The translations under genes and the position numbers were made by a program. The notes under the pieces were generated by a model. That model saw only the letters and a program-made list of their open reading frames with translations. It had not been told where the DNA came from and did no database searches. Of a stretch of 64,000 bases of DNA, positions 47,803 through 58,929 are shown in pieces (the first letter of the stretch is position 1; every line of letters starts with the position of its first letter). Source of the stretch: Tiliqua scincoides (taxonomy: Eukaryota > Chordata > Lepidosauria > Squamata > Scincidae); contig NC_089830.1 of NCBI RefSeq assembly GCF_035046505.1, positions 15,614,315 to 15,678,314 of the forward strand, written 5' to 3'.

Positions 47803-49645
47803 TATTGAAGAGGCTGTCCCATCATGGCCAAAAAGGGAAGAGTACCTTTCGACTGTCCGCTGCAGAAACTGAAGCAGGAAAGGGGAGACACCTGCAAAGT
47901 GGAGGTGCTGGGGTTTCAGCCCTTGAACTGGAAAAAAAAATGCAATAAGAACACAATGTTATGACTTGACAATTTAGCAGGACTCTGAATTTCTTCAACT
48001 GCCTGCATCAGTGCAAAATTTGATACTGAGCATAGAACTCTTCATTGTGAGACTCTGCCTTCGGGTTTTTCAGAAAACGTTTCTAGCCCTTAACACTGCA
48101 AAGATAGGTTTTGGACATAACGTCCTTAGGGTGGGTGGGGCCATTTAGCAGAATTGGTCCAGCATGAGTGCGCAACTGCTGAAGGCCTGTGAAACTGAGG
48201 GTTAGAAAAACTTTTTTTTCCAAGATTTATGGTGGTTTTCTATGAATTTGGGGTGCTGGTTCAAAAAAAAAAAGGCATCTGTTTTTCCCTATCATGTCTA
48301 GTTTTGGAGATTTGACATAGCCTCATTAGCGAATGATTCAGAAAGCTTTTGATTTTTGGACTTGGTGCCCCAAATATACCCAAGGAATAGGCCTAACTTT
48401 TTAGACAGCAAAATGTGGGTTGGCCTGTGTAGTTGGCCAGTCCCAGAAAACAGCTTTTCTTGATACAGAATATTTTTTAGCACAGAACAAAACACAGTGC
48501 CGGCTGTGTGCCAGTCCATCCTTGTGCCTCTAGCTTCCAAAGTGCTATCAGATTGCTGTTATTTAATTGGAAGAGGTTTTGAGGGTATTGGTCTTCAATT
48601 GGTGGTGGTGGTGGAAGGGGGGGGCACAAGTTGGTTGCAGCAATGACAGTGCTTCCATCTTTCAATCCTTTTTTATTTTTTAAGGAGACAAAATGAGGGC
48701 AACCAGATGCCAAGAAATATAAGGCTTCCTTACCTTTTTGCTCATGACATAGAGGAAGGAATTTCTCCTTTCCTCACCCCTGCTTGACAAACTACATCTA
48801 CCAAAGGTACTCCTTTAGCCCACTGTTATCTACTCTGGGACTTCCCTAGTTCTCCTAGCCAAGATCTTTTCTGTATGCACCCTATCACAGTGTCCTCCAT
48901 TTCATCTTGTCACTCTGTAGCCAAAAGCAAGAAGATGAACATGTATTGATTACAAAAGTCATTTCCATGTTGTAGTTGATGATGAGTTCTGAGTGTGGAA
49001 GGGTTGAAGATAAGGAGGATTCGCTAGATGCCCAAAGAAGTGCACATTGCAACCAACCTGTAGAGTCATCATCATATCATGGAGGGATTTAAAGGGATTT
49101 ATGTAGTCTCTGTTCTGTCCAGGAACATTTGAAATGTTCCTTTTTTCTTTTTTCTTTTTTTTTTTGCTGGAATCTAAAATGGCACATCCTCATTTGACAA
49201 TCATGTAAATTGGTAAATGCTCAGTGCTTACTCAGTGCTTACTCATTGTGTGAGTCTGTTGGGAGTAAGGAGGTCTTTATCAGTATGTGTGTTTGCTGAA
49301 ATCTCCAAAGTTTTAAGAGTCCAGGTGCAATCCAGGATGCCTTTCAGGTGTAGGGGAGCTAGCTGAATGTCATTTTGGACATGAGCCACAAGGGGGCAAT
49401 CGGTGTCCATCAGTTGTAGCTGGTTAAAAGTATCACCTTTTGAGAGAGAGAAAAGAGAAAAGAAACTTTTTACCTGATGGAGAATGTTGTGACATTTATT
49501 CTTTACGGTTTTCCACACACACACACACCCCTTTGTGTTTCATATAATAAGGATGGTTAGTTCCTAAAGAGGCTGAAGAAAAGAAATAAAAATCACAAAC
49601 TAAAAAAAAATTGTTTTAAAGTAATATAAAACAATCAACAAGGCT

Positions 49646-50095
49646 AGAACATAAGAACAGCCCCACTGGATCAGGCCATAGGCCCATCTAGTCCAGCTTC
49701 CTGTATCTCACAGCGGCCCACCAAATGCCCCAGGGAGCACACCAGATAACAAGAGACCTGCAAGGCCTCCTGGGAATTGTAGTTAAGAACATAAGAACAG
49801 CCCCACTGGATCAGGCCATAGGCCCATCTAGTCCGGCTTCCTGTATCTCACAGCGGCCCACCAAATGCCCCAGGGAGCGCACCAGATAACAAGAAGACCT
49901 GCAAGGCCTCCTGGGAATTGTAGTTAAGAACATAAGAACAGCCCCACTGGATCAGGCCACAGGCCCATCTAGTCCAGCTTCCTGTATCTCACAGTGGCCC
50001 ACCAAATGCCCCTGGGAGCACACCAGATAACAAGAGACCTCATCCTGGTGCCCTCCCTTGCATCTGGCATTCTGACATAACCCATTTCTAAAATG
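49646..50095 (-). repeat. Three tandem copies of a CR1 3'-end segment
   Basis: A unit of 140-141 bp ('ataagaacagccccactgga', 'ctcacagcggcccaccaaat', 'cctcctgggaattgtagtta') starts at 49,651, 49,791 and 49,932. The copies are nearly identical. The third continues into the normal CR1 sequence ('cctggtgccctcccttgcat'). Confidence 0.9.
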
Positions 50096-50147
50096 CAATG
50101 CGGAGAGACACACCCAACATGCACACACAAGCTAACTAACCAACTTA

Positions 50148-50292
50148 GGGCCCAATCCTATCCAACTTTCTAGCACAGATGCAGCCATACCACTGGGGCG
50201 TATGCCACATGCTGCAGTAGGGAGGCCGTCACAGAGATAAGGAAATGCATTGTGGCTGCACCAGCACTGGAAAGTTGGATAGGATTAGGCCC
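50148..50292. mobile_element. Harbinger-like MITE (family A), TTA target duplication
   Basis: Ends 'gggcccaatcctatcc' and 'ggataggattaggccc', flanked by TTA on both sides (50,145-50,147 and 50,293-50,295). Confidence 0.75.
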
Positions 50293-51009
50293 TTAGTACA
50301 ACAAAACTTTTTTTTAACCAAATGTTGAAGAAAAAAAAGTTGTGAGGAAGCCAAGTGAGCTTTGAGTGTCAGGAGTTCCCCAGCTGTGACCAAAAATGCT
50401 CTGTCACCTGTCCCTCTCCAAAAGACTTCTGCAGGCAAGAGAGACCTACGGCAAGGTGTCAGGTGTTGAACAAAGCAGGTGGGCTGATATATGTTTGGAG
50501 AGTTGCTTTTCTGTTCCACCGTCTGTCCCCTGTGGAACTTGAGGTGGCAGCCATGCAGTTGCCAGGTGGAATCCATCCATTCACTGTTTAAAGGAAGGTG
50601 TGCCTAGTCTGTCCTGACCATGTGGCCCAAGGCAAGTGCTTCATATGCGCAGCGTCAGACAAAGTGGGAGGGGAGTGGTAGCGGTAGCAGCCATTTCTTT
50701 ATCTTCCTTGACTGTCAGTGTCTGTTGAATCCATTCTTAAAAATCACTCACTCCCCCAGGCAGACTCTGGAACAGCAGCCAAGCCAACTTCAAGGGGAGG
50801 GCAAAGAGTTTGCCTTCCTGCTGTCAAGCTTCTGCTGACCAGGTGTGCTTTTCCATGTAAAACATTCTACAGTCCGTGGATGCCTGTGACAGGTGTGACC
50901 ACAGTGGGTGAAATGTGTCTCTGTGATTTTCCATGTTGAACATTGCAAATCTACTGGTAGCTGAATTCCTTTCTGAATAAATAACGTATATAAAATATAT
51001 GTTAAGTGT

Positions 51010-51335
51010 TTCAGGGTGAGATCTTCAGTCGCCCTTGGGCCAGCTCAAGTCTGTTGCGCTGGCTTGGAGGTGTTGCAGACGTGCTCCAAGGCACTTTAGC
51101 GCCACCTCAGGTGTTGGGAGGCTGAATCCGGTGCTCTTGTGATGGAGGTGAGTTCACACCAGCTAAGTCGGGTCAGCATGGGGGTCTGGGGAGGGGGAGG
51201 GCAGAACAGCGATGTTCTCGGGTATGGGGAGGGCAGACGGACCCGTGGGCAGCCTGGAGCCAGGCAGCAGGGATGGGTGGGTCCAGGATCCGGAACCTAG
51301 GGCTGATCTCTGCAGATCCCCTCTGCAGTTCTCCG
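51010..51335. mobile_element. GC-rich MITE (family C) fragment
   Basis: 'gagatcttcagtcgcccttg', 'gggtccaggatccgg' and 'gcgccacctcaggtgttggg' match segments of the 38.0-kb element. Confidence 0.45.
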
Positions 51336-53020
51336 CCCCAAATTGTCCCTTCTAAAGTAGCTTTTTGTGGCAGCACTCCCATGTCATTTTCCACTTAGGT
51401 ATTCAGTGGCTTGTCATTGATACAGCCCTACTATTCATGTACTTATTTATTAAGACTGATGGAAAATGCACTCCGGGGTGCCCAGTGCCTTCCTCCGGGC
51501 GTGGACCCCTAGCCAGTGCCTCTCCCTTCCTGGTCACCTTGTGGTATGTGCCTTATGGTATGCAAAGACATGGCGCTCACTCAGGTTGTGAGTTATCTAT
51601 CTCAGTCAGTGTGATTTTTTGAACAAAAGGCTCCTGGTAAGCTTTGTGTTCAAGAACACAGTGAACTGTTAGGAGATCGTAATGGGTTCCATGTTTTAGA
51701 AAGCGGTACTGTAATTCTGTCCCCAGCATTTCAACAGTCAATTCATCCAAATGTAAAAAAACGCCTAAGCAGCAGTGCAAAAAAAAAAAAAGCACATGAA
51801 GAACATAACAAGAGTCAGGGTTGACCCAGCAATGAAGCCAACTGAAAGCAACCCTTGTCTCTTACTTGCCAATACTGCTGCTGCTTCTCCTCCCATTCCC
51901 TGGTTTAGAAAAGAAAGAGGGAGGGAGGAAGAGAGGGAGAGGAAATGTAGAAAGGAGGAAAATGATGAGCTTGAGCAGTAGAAGGAGCAGAGTAGAGTAG
52001 AAAGAGCAGAGGCTGACATTGCTGAGCAGGGGATTTAGCAAGTTGTCCTCCACGAACCCCCTTCTACTCTAGTGGCCTCTCTTTCTAAGGATCATAGCAG
52101 GACTTACTTGGACAGGTGGGATGGAAGAGAGGAGATGATGGCGGTGAGAGTTGTTCCACTGCCATATAAAGGCCATGTTTACAGAGGTTTGTCATGGGAT
52201 TAGCAATGGGTTCTTCTGTATGCCCTGGGCAACGTCCCAATACTGCCGTCAACCCCTGCAAATTTTGCACTCTTTGACCTGAGAGCTCTTTCCCTTGGCT
52301 CAAAGGCATAGATTCCTCAGTGTGGTGGAAAATCATTTCGTACCCATTCACATGTACTCTTTACCATTCCAAATCTTGGAAAGGCTGCCTCTTCACTTCA
52401 GACTCTGGGATCAAGCCAGCACCCAAATCCCACTTGCATCCTAATGAAAGAGGCCAAAAGCTGGCCCAGAAAGTTTGGTGTGGAGAAGGATGGTGGGGGT
52501 GAGTGTCGAAATGGCGTATAATTGCTTGGCATGACAAGGAGGAAGTGGAAGTTTTTGCAGAGCTGTTCGCTAAAAATGAACCTGAAGCCTTTAGAAAATG
52601 CCTTGCGTAATGGGATTGTGTAATATTTATTTCCCTATTCAGAAAATTCAAAGAGGTGGAGTTCTGAAACATCAATTCAGTCAAGGAGATTAAGAAAGTG
52701 AAGGGTAAAATACAACTTCCAAACATTTTATTTCTATGGAGATAGAGAACAATAGTTTTTTGGGGGGAGGAGAAGTGCTCTTCCTATGCAACCACCAGCT
52801 ATGGTAGCAATTTTCACGATTTTTCTTCTTAAGCACACTGACCTCTGTGGTCTTTCTTTGTCTCTTGTGATGTCACTTCTGGCTTTCCAGGGGTACTCTT
52901 CTGGGTTCTGTAGTCTGCAGTTACGGATTTTCTGTCCCCCTTCCACCGCCAACTCTGCAGACGTTTCATTACTACAGACAATGGCCCTCAAAACAGAGCC
53001 ATAGAGCCTGGAGTTTTCCA
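51336..53020. other. Intergenic sequence without recognised gene
   Basis: No exon, RNA gene or clear repeat family recognised, apart from a short A-run near 51,778. Confidence 0.4.
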
Positions 53021-53024
53021 GCAA

Positions 53025-53122
53025 TTTTCAATCGCTGCGCTCCAAACTCCCAGGGCGCAAATGCCGACCTTTTGCGGCACACCAACGTGCCACGGCACGC
53101 TGGTTGAAAATCGCTGAGCTAC
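53025..53122. mobile_element. hAT MITE end fragment
   Basis: 'gcaattttcaatcgctg' and 'acgctggttgaaaatcgctg' are inverted, with 'cacaccaacgtgccacgg' inside. A short relative of the 22.9-kb element. Confidence 0.55.
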
Positions 53123-53169
53123 AGGTCTGATCTCAAGAATCAAACCAATTTCACTGCAAGCAGGTTAAC

Positions 53170-53960
53170 AGCCCAATCCTAAACTGGCTACCGCTGGTGG
53201 GATGGGCGCACCCACTGTGGCAAATGTGCCACAAGGCACAATGTGGCAATGTGAAGGTTTGTTGCATATGGTGGTAAGACTGGTTCCAACCTGTTGCCAC
53301 AAGTCAGAGGCCTGCACCTGTTGGAACAGGTAGGTGCTTCACTGACCATGGGAGGGGGAAGGGGAGGAATGAGGTCAGGATGATGGTGGGGAGAAGGTTT
53401 GGGGAAGGGCGGGGAGGAGGGCATATCAGGCCTGGGAAAGGGACAGGAACAGGGGCCACAGTTACTACCATATCCTATCCCCCTTCCCAGCTCTGGAAGC
53501 CCAACGTTAAGGCCCCCTTAAGGTGCGGGGGCAGCCTGGAGGCAAGAAGGAGGCAGCGGCGCAATCCCCAGGATCGCGCTGCTCAGGGGGGCTGCAGGGG
53601 CTTGGGTGCACTTAACCAAGCCTCCTGCAGCCTCCTGGGGGTGCAAGGAGCCCTGTGCAACCAGAAGGCTCCCCGCAGCAGTGAAAGTAAAAGCAGAGTG
53701 ATCGTGCCCCTCCTCCAGTGGAGCAGGATCGCTCCACTTTTACTTTCACTGCTGTGGGGAGCCCTGCAGAAAGTCACGCAGGGCTCCCTGCACCCCTGGG
53801 AGGCTGCAGGAGGCTTGGGTAAGTGCACCCAAGCCCCTGCAGCTCCCTGAGCAGCGCGATCCTGGGGATTGCATTGCTGCCTTCCCCCCGCCCCCAATGC
53901 CTCCCCCCCACCCCCGCAAGCACTTAGTGGCTCTCAAACCGTCCCAGAGAGTTTGAGAAC
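53170..53960. mobile_element. GC-rich MITE region with a long inverted repeat
   Basis: 'cagcccaatcctaaactggc' opens a family C-like element. From about 53,545 to 53,885, arms such as 'ggcgcaatccccaggatcgc' and 'gcgatcctggggattgc' form a long imperfect palindrome, with its centre near 53,720. Confidence 0.65.
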
Positions 53961-54119
53961 CACTGCCTTATCCCGAAGAGACTCCAGCAGCTGCAATTCC
54001 TGAGCTGGATCCTCAGAGGCTACACCCGTACCGCTGTATTGCAGCGCAGGAGTTTTGTTAGGATTGGGCCACCTGTTCCCTTGTTCTGGTCTCCATGCAG
54101 TATCTCCATCTGATTCCTC

Positions 54120-54270
54120 TTTTAGTCCTTTAGGTATTTGAATAAAGATATCACGTCTAATTCTTCTCCACACTAAGCATACTTGGGTCCTTCAGTTTTT
54201 TTCTCAAAGGGCTTGTTCTCAGATTCTGGACCATCTTGGTTGCTCTTCTCGGAACCCATCCCATGTATGT
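54120..54270 (-). mobile_element. CR1/L3-like 3' region remnant
   Basis: 'ttctggaccatcttggttgc' and 'tcttctcggaaccc' (+ strand) resemble the reverse complement of the old CR1/L3 3' region. Confidence 0.45.
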
Positions 54271-54339
54271 CAAATATGATCTGCATGCTGTTTTGTCCAT
54301 AGTGACAGTGGTCTCTGATCGGATTGTGGGTTAGTTTCC

Positions 54340-54500
54340 AGTAACATGGAGATCAGCTCCTTACAGTATCTGATTCTTAATAGCTTCAGGGCTTGAGGCA
54401 ATTAGTTATCAGACCTTTCCATCACGCTTTGGCCACCCACTAAAGGTCAAGTCGTGACCCACCAGTGGGTGTCAACACAGCTTGGGAAGCACTGCATTAG
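54340..54500 (-). mobile_element. hAT-like element (family D1) fragment
   Basis: Reverse copy with 'aatagcttcagggcttgagg', 'tttccatcacgctttggc' and 'gacccaccagtgggtgtc'. Confidence 0.6.
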
Positions 54501-54892
54501 TGACATGTTTTTAAAAGATTTTCTTTCTTGGAGATCAACCACTAGGCATAGAGTGGCATATCTATGCTTCAGCTGGTAACACAATAGTAAAATCCTATTT
54601 CCATTTCATATGGAAAAAGGTTAACAGTACAATTAAGCTTAGAGTCAGTTATTTTCCTATCGATCTTTTGTTAATTGAGCAATATAAAAGAGCGTGAGAG
54701 TTGGCTGGTTCTCTCCTAAGGCTGTATTTTCAAATCAAAGCAAAAAAAATACAAAGTGTAATTTGAAAATATTGGAATAACTCTGGGGCATAAGACCTCA
54801 CGGTAGCCAAAATTTGCTTATAAGACGGAACGACATTGTGATCAAAACATCTCCGGGCCATAACTTTCCTGTTGGAGGATCTAGAGCAGAGA

Positions 54893-54968
54893 TATTCAAC
54901 CACTGTGCCATGACACGTTGAGGTGCCACAAACTGTCTGCAGGTGTGCAGTGGGAGTTTGCAGGAGGG

Positions 54969-55056
<88 letters not shown>

Positions 55057-55320
55057 GGGCCATTGTGGGATGGGAGCCCCCCCCTCCCATCAGCAGCACG
55101 TTATGTCTTGTCAATTGTCCAAAAACTGATGGGTGTGTCTTGACAATTTGGGGAGGGGGTGTAACGGTGCAGAAGGGTGGGGAGGAAGGCATATCAGACC
55201 TGGCAGAGTGGCAGGAACAGGAGCCGCAGGTATTGCTATATCCTATCCCCCATCCCAGACCTGGAAGCCTGACTTCGTTGGAGTGCTGTGAGATGAAAAA
55301 GGTTGAAAATTGCTGCAGTA
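54893..55320. mobile_element. hAT MITE with long AT microsatellite
   Basis: Ends 'cagagatattcaaccactg' and 'aaggttgaaaattgctg' are inverted. It relates to the 22.9-kb element but is expanded by an (AT)n tract. Confidence 0.65.
54971..55050. repeat. (AT)n microsatellite, 40 units
   Basis: Uninterrupted 80-base AT dinucleotide run inside the hAT MITE. Predicted IYIY peptides on both strands are artefacts of this tract. Confidence 0.97.
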
Positions 55321-55711
55321 AAGTGTCACTTTAAGAAGTGTGTCCTGGTTCTAAACATTTTGGGAACCTGTGCTGTATAGGGATGCTTGAATAAGGCAAC
55401 AGCAGTGGAGAAGCAAGGAGATAGTAAGGAGGAACAACTGCGTATTCAGATCATGGATGGAGTATTGAGCCCAACCCCAGGGTACACCCTACATGGGAAG
55501 TTCTGAATTTCTTTGGTCCGTGTCAGGGGAAATCTCTCCTCCTCATATTCATCTACCTCATTCTCTAAGTGCAGGAATTCTCTTTATATCATTGGAGATC
55601 CAGGCGTTCACAATCTCTGACAGGGCCTTCTGTGTTATGGCACCCAGCTTTGTGGGATTTGCTTCCAAGTGAGATCAGGACTGCCCCAGCCCTATTAATG
55701 TTCCACTAGGG

Positions 55712-57450
55712 CAGCCATTTTCAACCTTTTTCAGCTCATGGCACACTGACAAGGCACTAAAATTGTCAAGGCACGCTGCCAGTTTTTTTTTACTTACATT
55801 AAATTACTACATTACAATTAATTTTTAATTAACACAATTAAATCATTACATGACAAAGGGCACAATCCTAACCAGGTCTACTCAGAAGTTAGTTCTATTT
55901 TGTTCAGTGGGGCTTACTCTCAAGAAAGGGTGGTTAGGATTGCAGCCAAAGACTCACAAGAAGTTTGGAGAGTATGAAGTTTGGAGTATTTGTGATTCTG
56001 GAAAGGAGGAAAATGTTGTCATTAAAGTGCAATGCCAGAAAGTGCTGGCAAAGAGAGGTCAGACTGAGCACATAGTGGGGTGAGGGGCGATGAAGACACA
56101 AGATTGAAAGAAGTGCAGGATTCAGCTGGAGGGGGGGGGGAATGTGAAGTAAGTGATTCTGGACAGCAACTGTTACCCTGTACATGCCCAATCTCGTCTG
56201 ATCTCGGAAGCTAAGCAGAGTCAGGCCTGGTTAGTACTTGGATGGGAGACCGCCTGGGAACACCGGGTGCTGTAGGCTTCTACCATAGTCTTTCCAGACT
56301 GAAGGTTGCCAGCCATCTCCCTATACTGAACACTATCTCCCGATCTCGTCTGATCTCGGAAGCTAAGCAGAGTCAGGCCTGGTTAGTACTTGGATGGGAG
56401 ACCGCCTGGGAATATCGGGTGCTGTAGGCTTCTACCATAGTCTTTCCAGACTGAAGGTTGCCAGCCATCTCCCTATACTGAACACTATCTCCCGATCTCG
56501 TCTGATCTCGGAAGCTAAGCAGAGTCAGGCCTGGTTAGTACTTGGATGGGAGACCGCCTGGGAATATCGGGTGCTGTAGGCTTCTACCATAGTCTTTCCA
56601 GACTGAAGGTTGCCAGCCATCTCCCTATACTGAACACTATCTCCCGATCTCGTCTGATCTCGGAAGCTAAGCAGAGTCAGGCCTGGTTAGTACCTGGATG
56701 GGAGACCGCCTGGGAATATCGGGTGCTATAGGCTTCTACCATAGTCTTTCCAGACTGAAGGTTGCCAACCAACCTTTGAAAGATACGGAGGAGTGAAGGG
56801 AGGGACAGTAAGAGAGGTGCTAACTGCGATTAGCAGATTTGGGGGGGGGGAAATGCACCTGTGGGAGGGAGTGGGGTGGGGAGAAGTGCCAATTGCCTGC
56901 TCCTATATTTAAGAAAAAAGAGTGCGACCAAAAGCCCGACTCTAGGCATGTCTACTCAGAAGTAAGCCCCACTATAGTCAATGGGGCTTACTCCCAGGTA
57001 AGTGTGGAGAGGATTGTGGCCCAATACCCTTCCCCTAAAAGGCAAAAGACAAGGCAGGGAGGGTCACTTTGGGGAGCTGCAGGTAAGCTGTGGCAGAAAA
57101 AAAGGGCCTTTCGTGGACCCTTCTCCAGGCCAGCCAGTTCTTGGGCTGGTGGCCTAGCAGACTCGCTCCCTTCCGACCTGCTTGCCTGCTCCTGCCTCCC
57201 TCCTTCTCACTCACTCTGCGGGCTTCTCTAGCTGCCCAATCATGGACTTGATACCCAATCCTAGGCATGTCTACTCAGAAGTAAGTCCCATAATAGTCAA
57301 TGGGGCTTACTCCCAGGTAAATTAGGATCAGGCTGCAGCCTTCCTCTCATCATCCGCTGCTGTATGAGGGTCAAAGTAGCCGCTTCTCCCTCACGCACGG
57401 GGCTGCTGCCTGCCTCCTTTCGCCCATGGCACACCAGTTGAAAACCGCTG
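55712..57450. mobile_element. hAT element with perfect 8-bp target duplication and large nested insertions
   Basis: Inverted ends 'cagccattttcaacct' and 'cagttgaaaaccgctg', flanked by 'cactaggg' at 55,704-55,711 and 57,451-57,458. Most of its 1.74 kb is later material: family B MITEs at 55,856-55,949, 56,930-57,026 and 57,252-57,342, and the 5S-SINE array at 56,162-56,775. Confidence 0.82.
56162..56775 (+). repeat. Four-copy tandem array of a 152-bp 5S-SINE unit
   Basis: The motif 'atctcgtctgatctcggaag' begins at 56,191, 56,343, 56,495 and 56,647, exactly 152 bp apart. Each unit holds the 5S head, the tail 'accatagtctttccagactg' and a linker 'ccctatactgaacactatct'. Copies differ at only a few bases. 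The first copy has the normal SINE head ('cagcaactgttaccctgtac'), so the array grew from one SINE by tandem duplication. It is not an authentic 5S gene cluster. Confidence 0.95.
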
Positions 57451-57504
57451 CACTAGGGGATCTTAAAGCTTTTCTGTCCCATCAAGCTTTGAGTTGACTT
57501 AGAT

Positions 57505-57963
57505 CAGGGGTGCCCAAACCCCGGCCCTGGGGCCACTTGCGTCCCTCAAAACCTCTCAATGCTCAGGGAGCTCCCAGTCTCCAATGAGCCTTTGGCCCTC
57601 TGGTGATTTGTTGGAGCCCACACTGGCCCAATGCAACTGCTCTCAGTATGAGGGCGACTGTTTGACCTCTCGCGTGAGCTGTGGGATGAGGGTTCCCTCC
57701 ACTGCTGGCTGTTTCACATCTGTGATGCAGTAGCAGCAGCAAAGGAAAGGCCAGCCTTGCTTTGTGCAAGGCCTTTTATAGGCCTTGAGCTATTGCGAGA
57801 CCTTCATTCATTTATATAAGTTCATCTTTAATATATTCATTTATGTAAACGTATGTAAATTTATTCAAATTTGAAATGTAAATTAATTATTTTTTTCCCT
57901 GGCCCCTGACACAGTATCAGAGAGACAATGTGGCTCTCCTGCCAAAAACTTTGGACACCCCTG
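57505..57963 (+). mobile_element. Full-length hAT MITE with perfect 8-bp target duplication
   Basis: 459 bp from 'caggggtgcccaaaccccgg' to 'ccaaaaactttggacacccc' plus 'tg', flanked by 'acttagat' on both sides (57,497-57,504 and 57,964-57,971). A second full copy lies in the opposite orientation at 63,171-63,616. Confidence 0.9.
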
Positions 57964-58144
57964 ACTTAGATCTTTGTCGTTGGCATTTAAATGTTCCGTC
58001 TGGGTTTTTCCTTGGTCAGGTTCTCTGTTTGCCATGATTGTCACTGTGACTCTCTTTTGATGGGTTGCCGATGGATTTGCATTTTTTTTAAGACATTGTA
58101 CAGTACTTTTTGTGCTTGTTGTGGTTCTATTGTTTTATTTCATA

Positions 58145-58810
58145 GTGTTGCAAGCCACCTTAGGGCTTCCTCTTGAAGGTAAGGAAAGATGGAGTAGAAA
58201 TTTTTAAAATAAACCCACAAAGTGGTATGATCATTAGTCCCTGGAAAATAAAAAAATGGTCTATCCCCATATTCTTGCTTTGGAAGGGCAAAGAGGAGAT
58301 TGCCTCCTGGCTTCAGGGCACTAGCATATAACTGTGACAAGATTATTCTGGGGGCTAGTTTATCTGACTCTTCCATGGAAAAAACCAGTGCCTTTCTCTT
58401 TTGCCTTTGACATCAGTAACTTGTAGAGAAGCAAACAGCCAACATATCTGATCGGGTTTGGTAATTGCAAGGAAAGTCACTTAACGTATAATGATGTTAT
58501 CTCTTGACTCTAAACTTCCTTTCACTCACTCATTCCATCCCTCTTGATTTGATCTGTAATCTCTTTTCTGCAGCTGTTTTCTCTGTAATTGATTCTGGTC
58601 CTCTGCCCTCTTTAATTTCTAGACCTTATTATTGCACCACCTCTTTTTCTGCATTAGTACCTATGTAGCGTTCTAGAGAGTTCAAAACACTTCACATCTG
58701 TGACCTCACAATCCCTGAAACTGCCCTGTAAGGGCATTATCTCCATACTGCTTATATGCTTATCTTATGATTATCTCCATACTGCAATTGGGTGGTTGAG
58801 AGGCAGTGGC
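58145..58810. other. Retroposon tail and old MIR-like remnant
   Basis: 'gatggagtagaaatttttaa' (about 58,190) resembles a retroposon tail. 'tgtgacctcacaatccctg' to 'ggttgagaggcagtggctcg' (58,690-58,815) resembles an ancient MIR/CORE-SINE. No gene recognised. Confidence 0.4.
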
Positions 58811-58929
58811 TCGTCTAAGGTGAGCTGAAGGTAGAATCGAGATTGGTGATGGAGTCAGTACCTGATCACTTTCAGCCCAGTATTCCATTCTGTCAGTGCT
58901 GAATGCTTCTACAGTCTTCTGTTGTGTTT

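Larger units (their letters stand above)
47803..51000 (+). other. Probable TCEA 3' UTR
   Basis: After the stop, no coding signal is seen for 3 kb. The first AATAAA of good context is at 50,976-50,981 ('ttctgaataaataacg'); another near 49,585 could end a shorter form. The sequence includes CR1 and MITE insertions, which is unusual but possible in a UTR; the true end is uncertain. Confidence 0.45.

Noticed and set aside
49646-50095. CRISPR-like direct repeats
   Set aside because: Three 140-bp CR1-derived copies in a vertebrate genome, with no short repeat/spacer pattern.
51765-52053. Leu/Ser-rich hydrophobic minus-strand frames
   Set aside because: Arise from a purine-rich low-complexity stretch; no other support for a membrane protein.
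54896-55192. IYIYIY-containing open frames on both strands
   Set aside because: Direct translation of the (AT)n microsatellite.
56242-56731. Repeated 61-residue open frames with identical peptides
   Set aside because: They are the 152-bp 5S-SINE array read in frame, not a protein repeat.
56162-56775. Functional 5S rRNA gene cluster
   Set aside because: The 5' part of the 5S gene is replaced, each unit carries a SINE tail, and the spacing is set by tandem duplication of that SINE; no terminator-style T run follows each unit.
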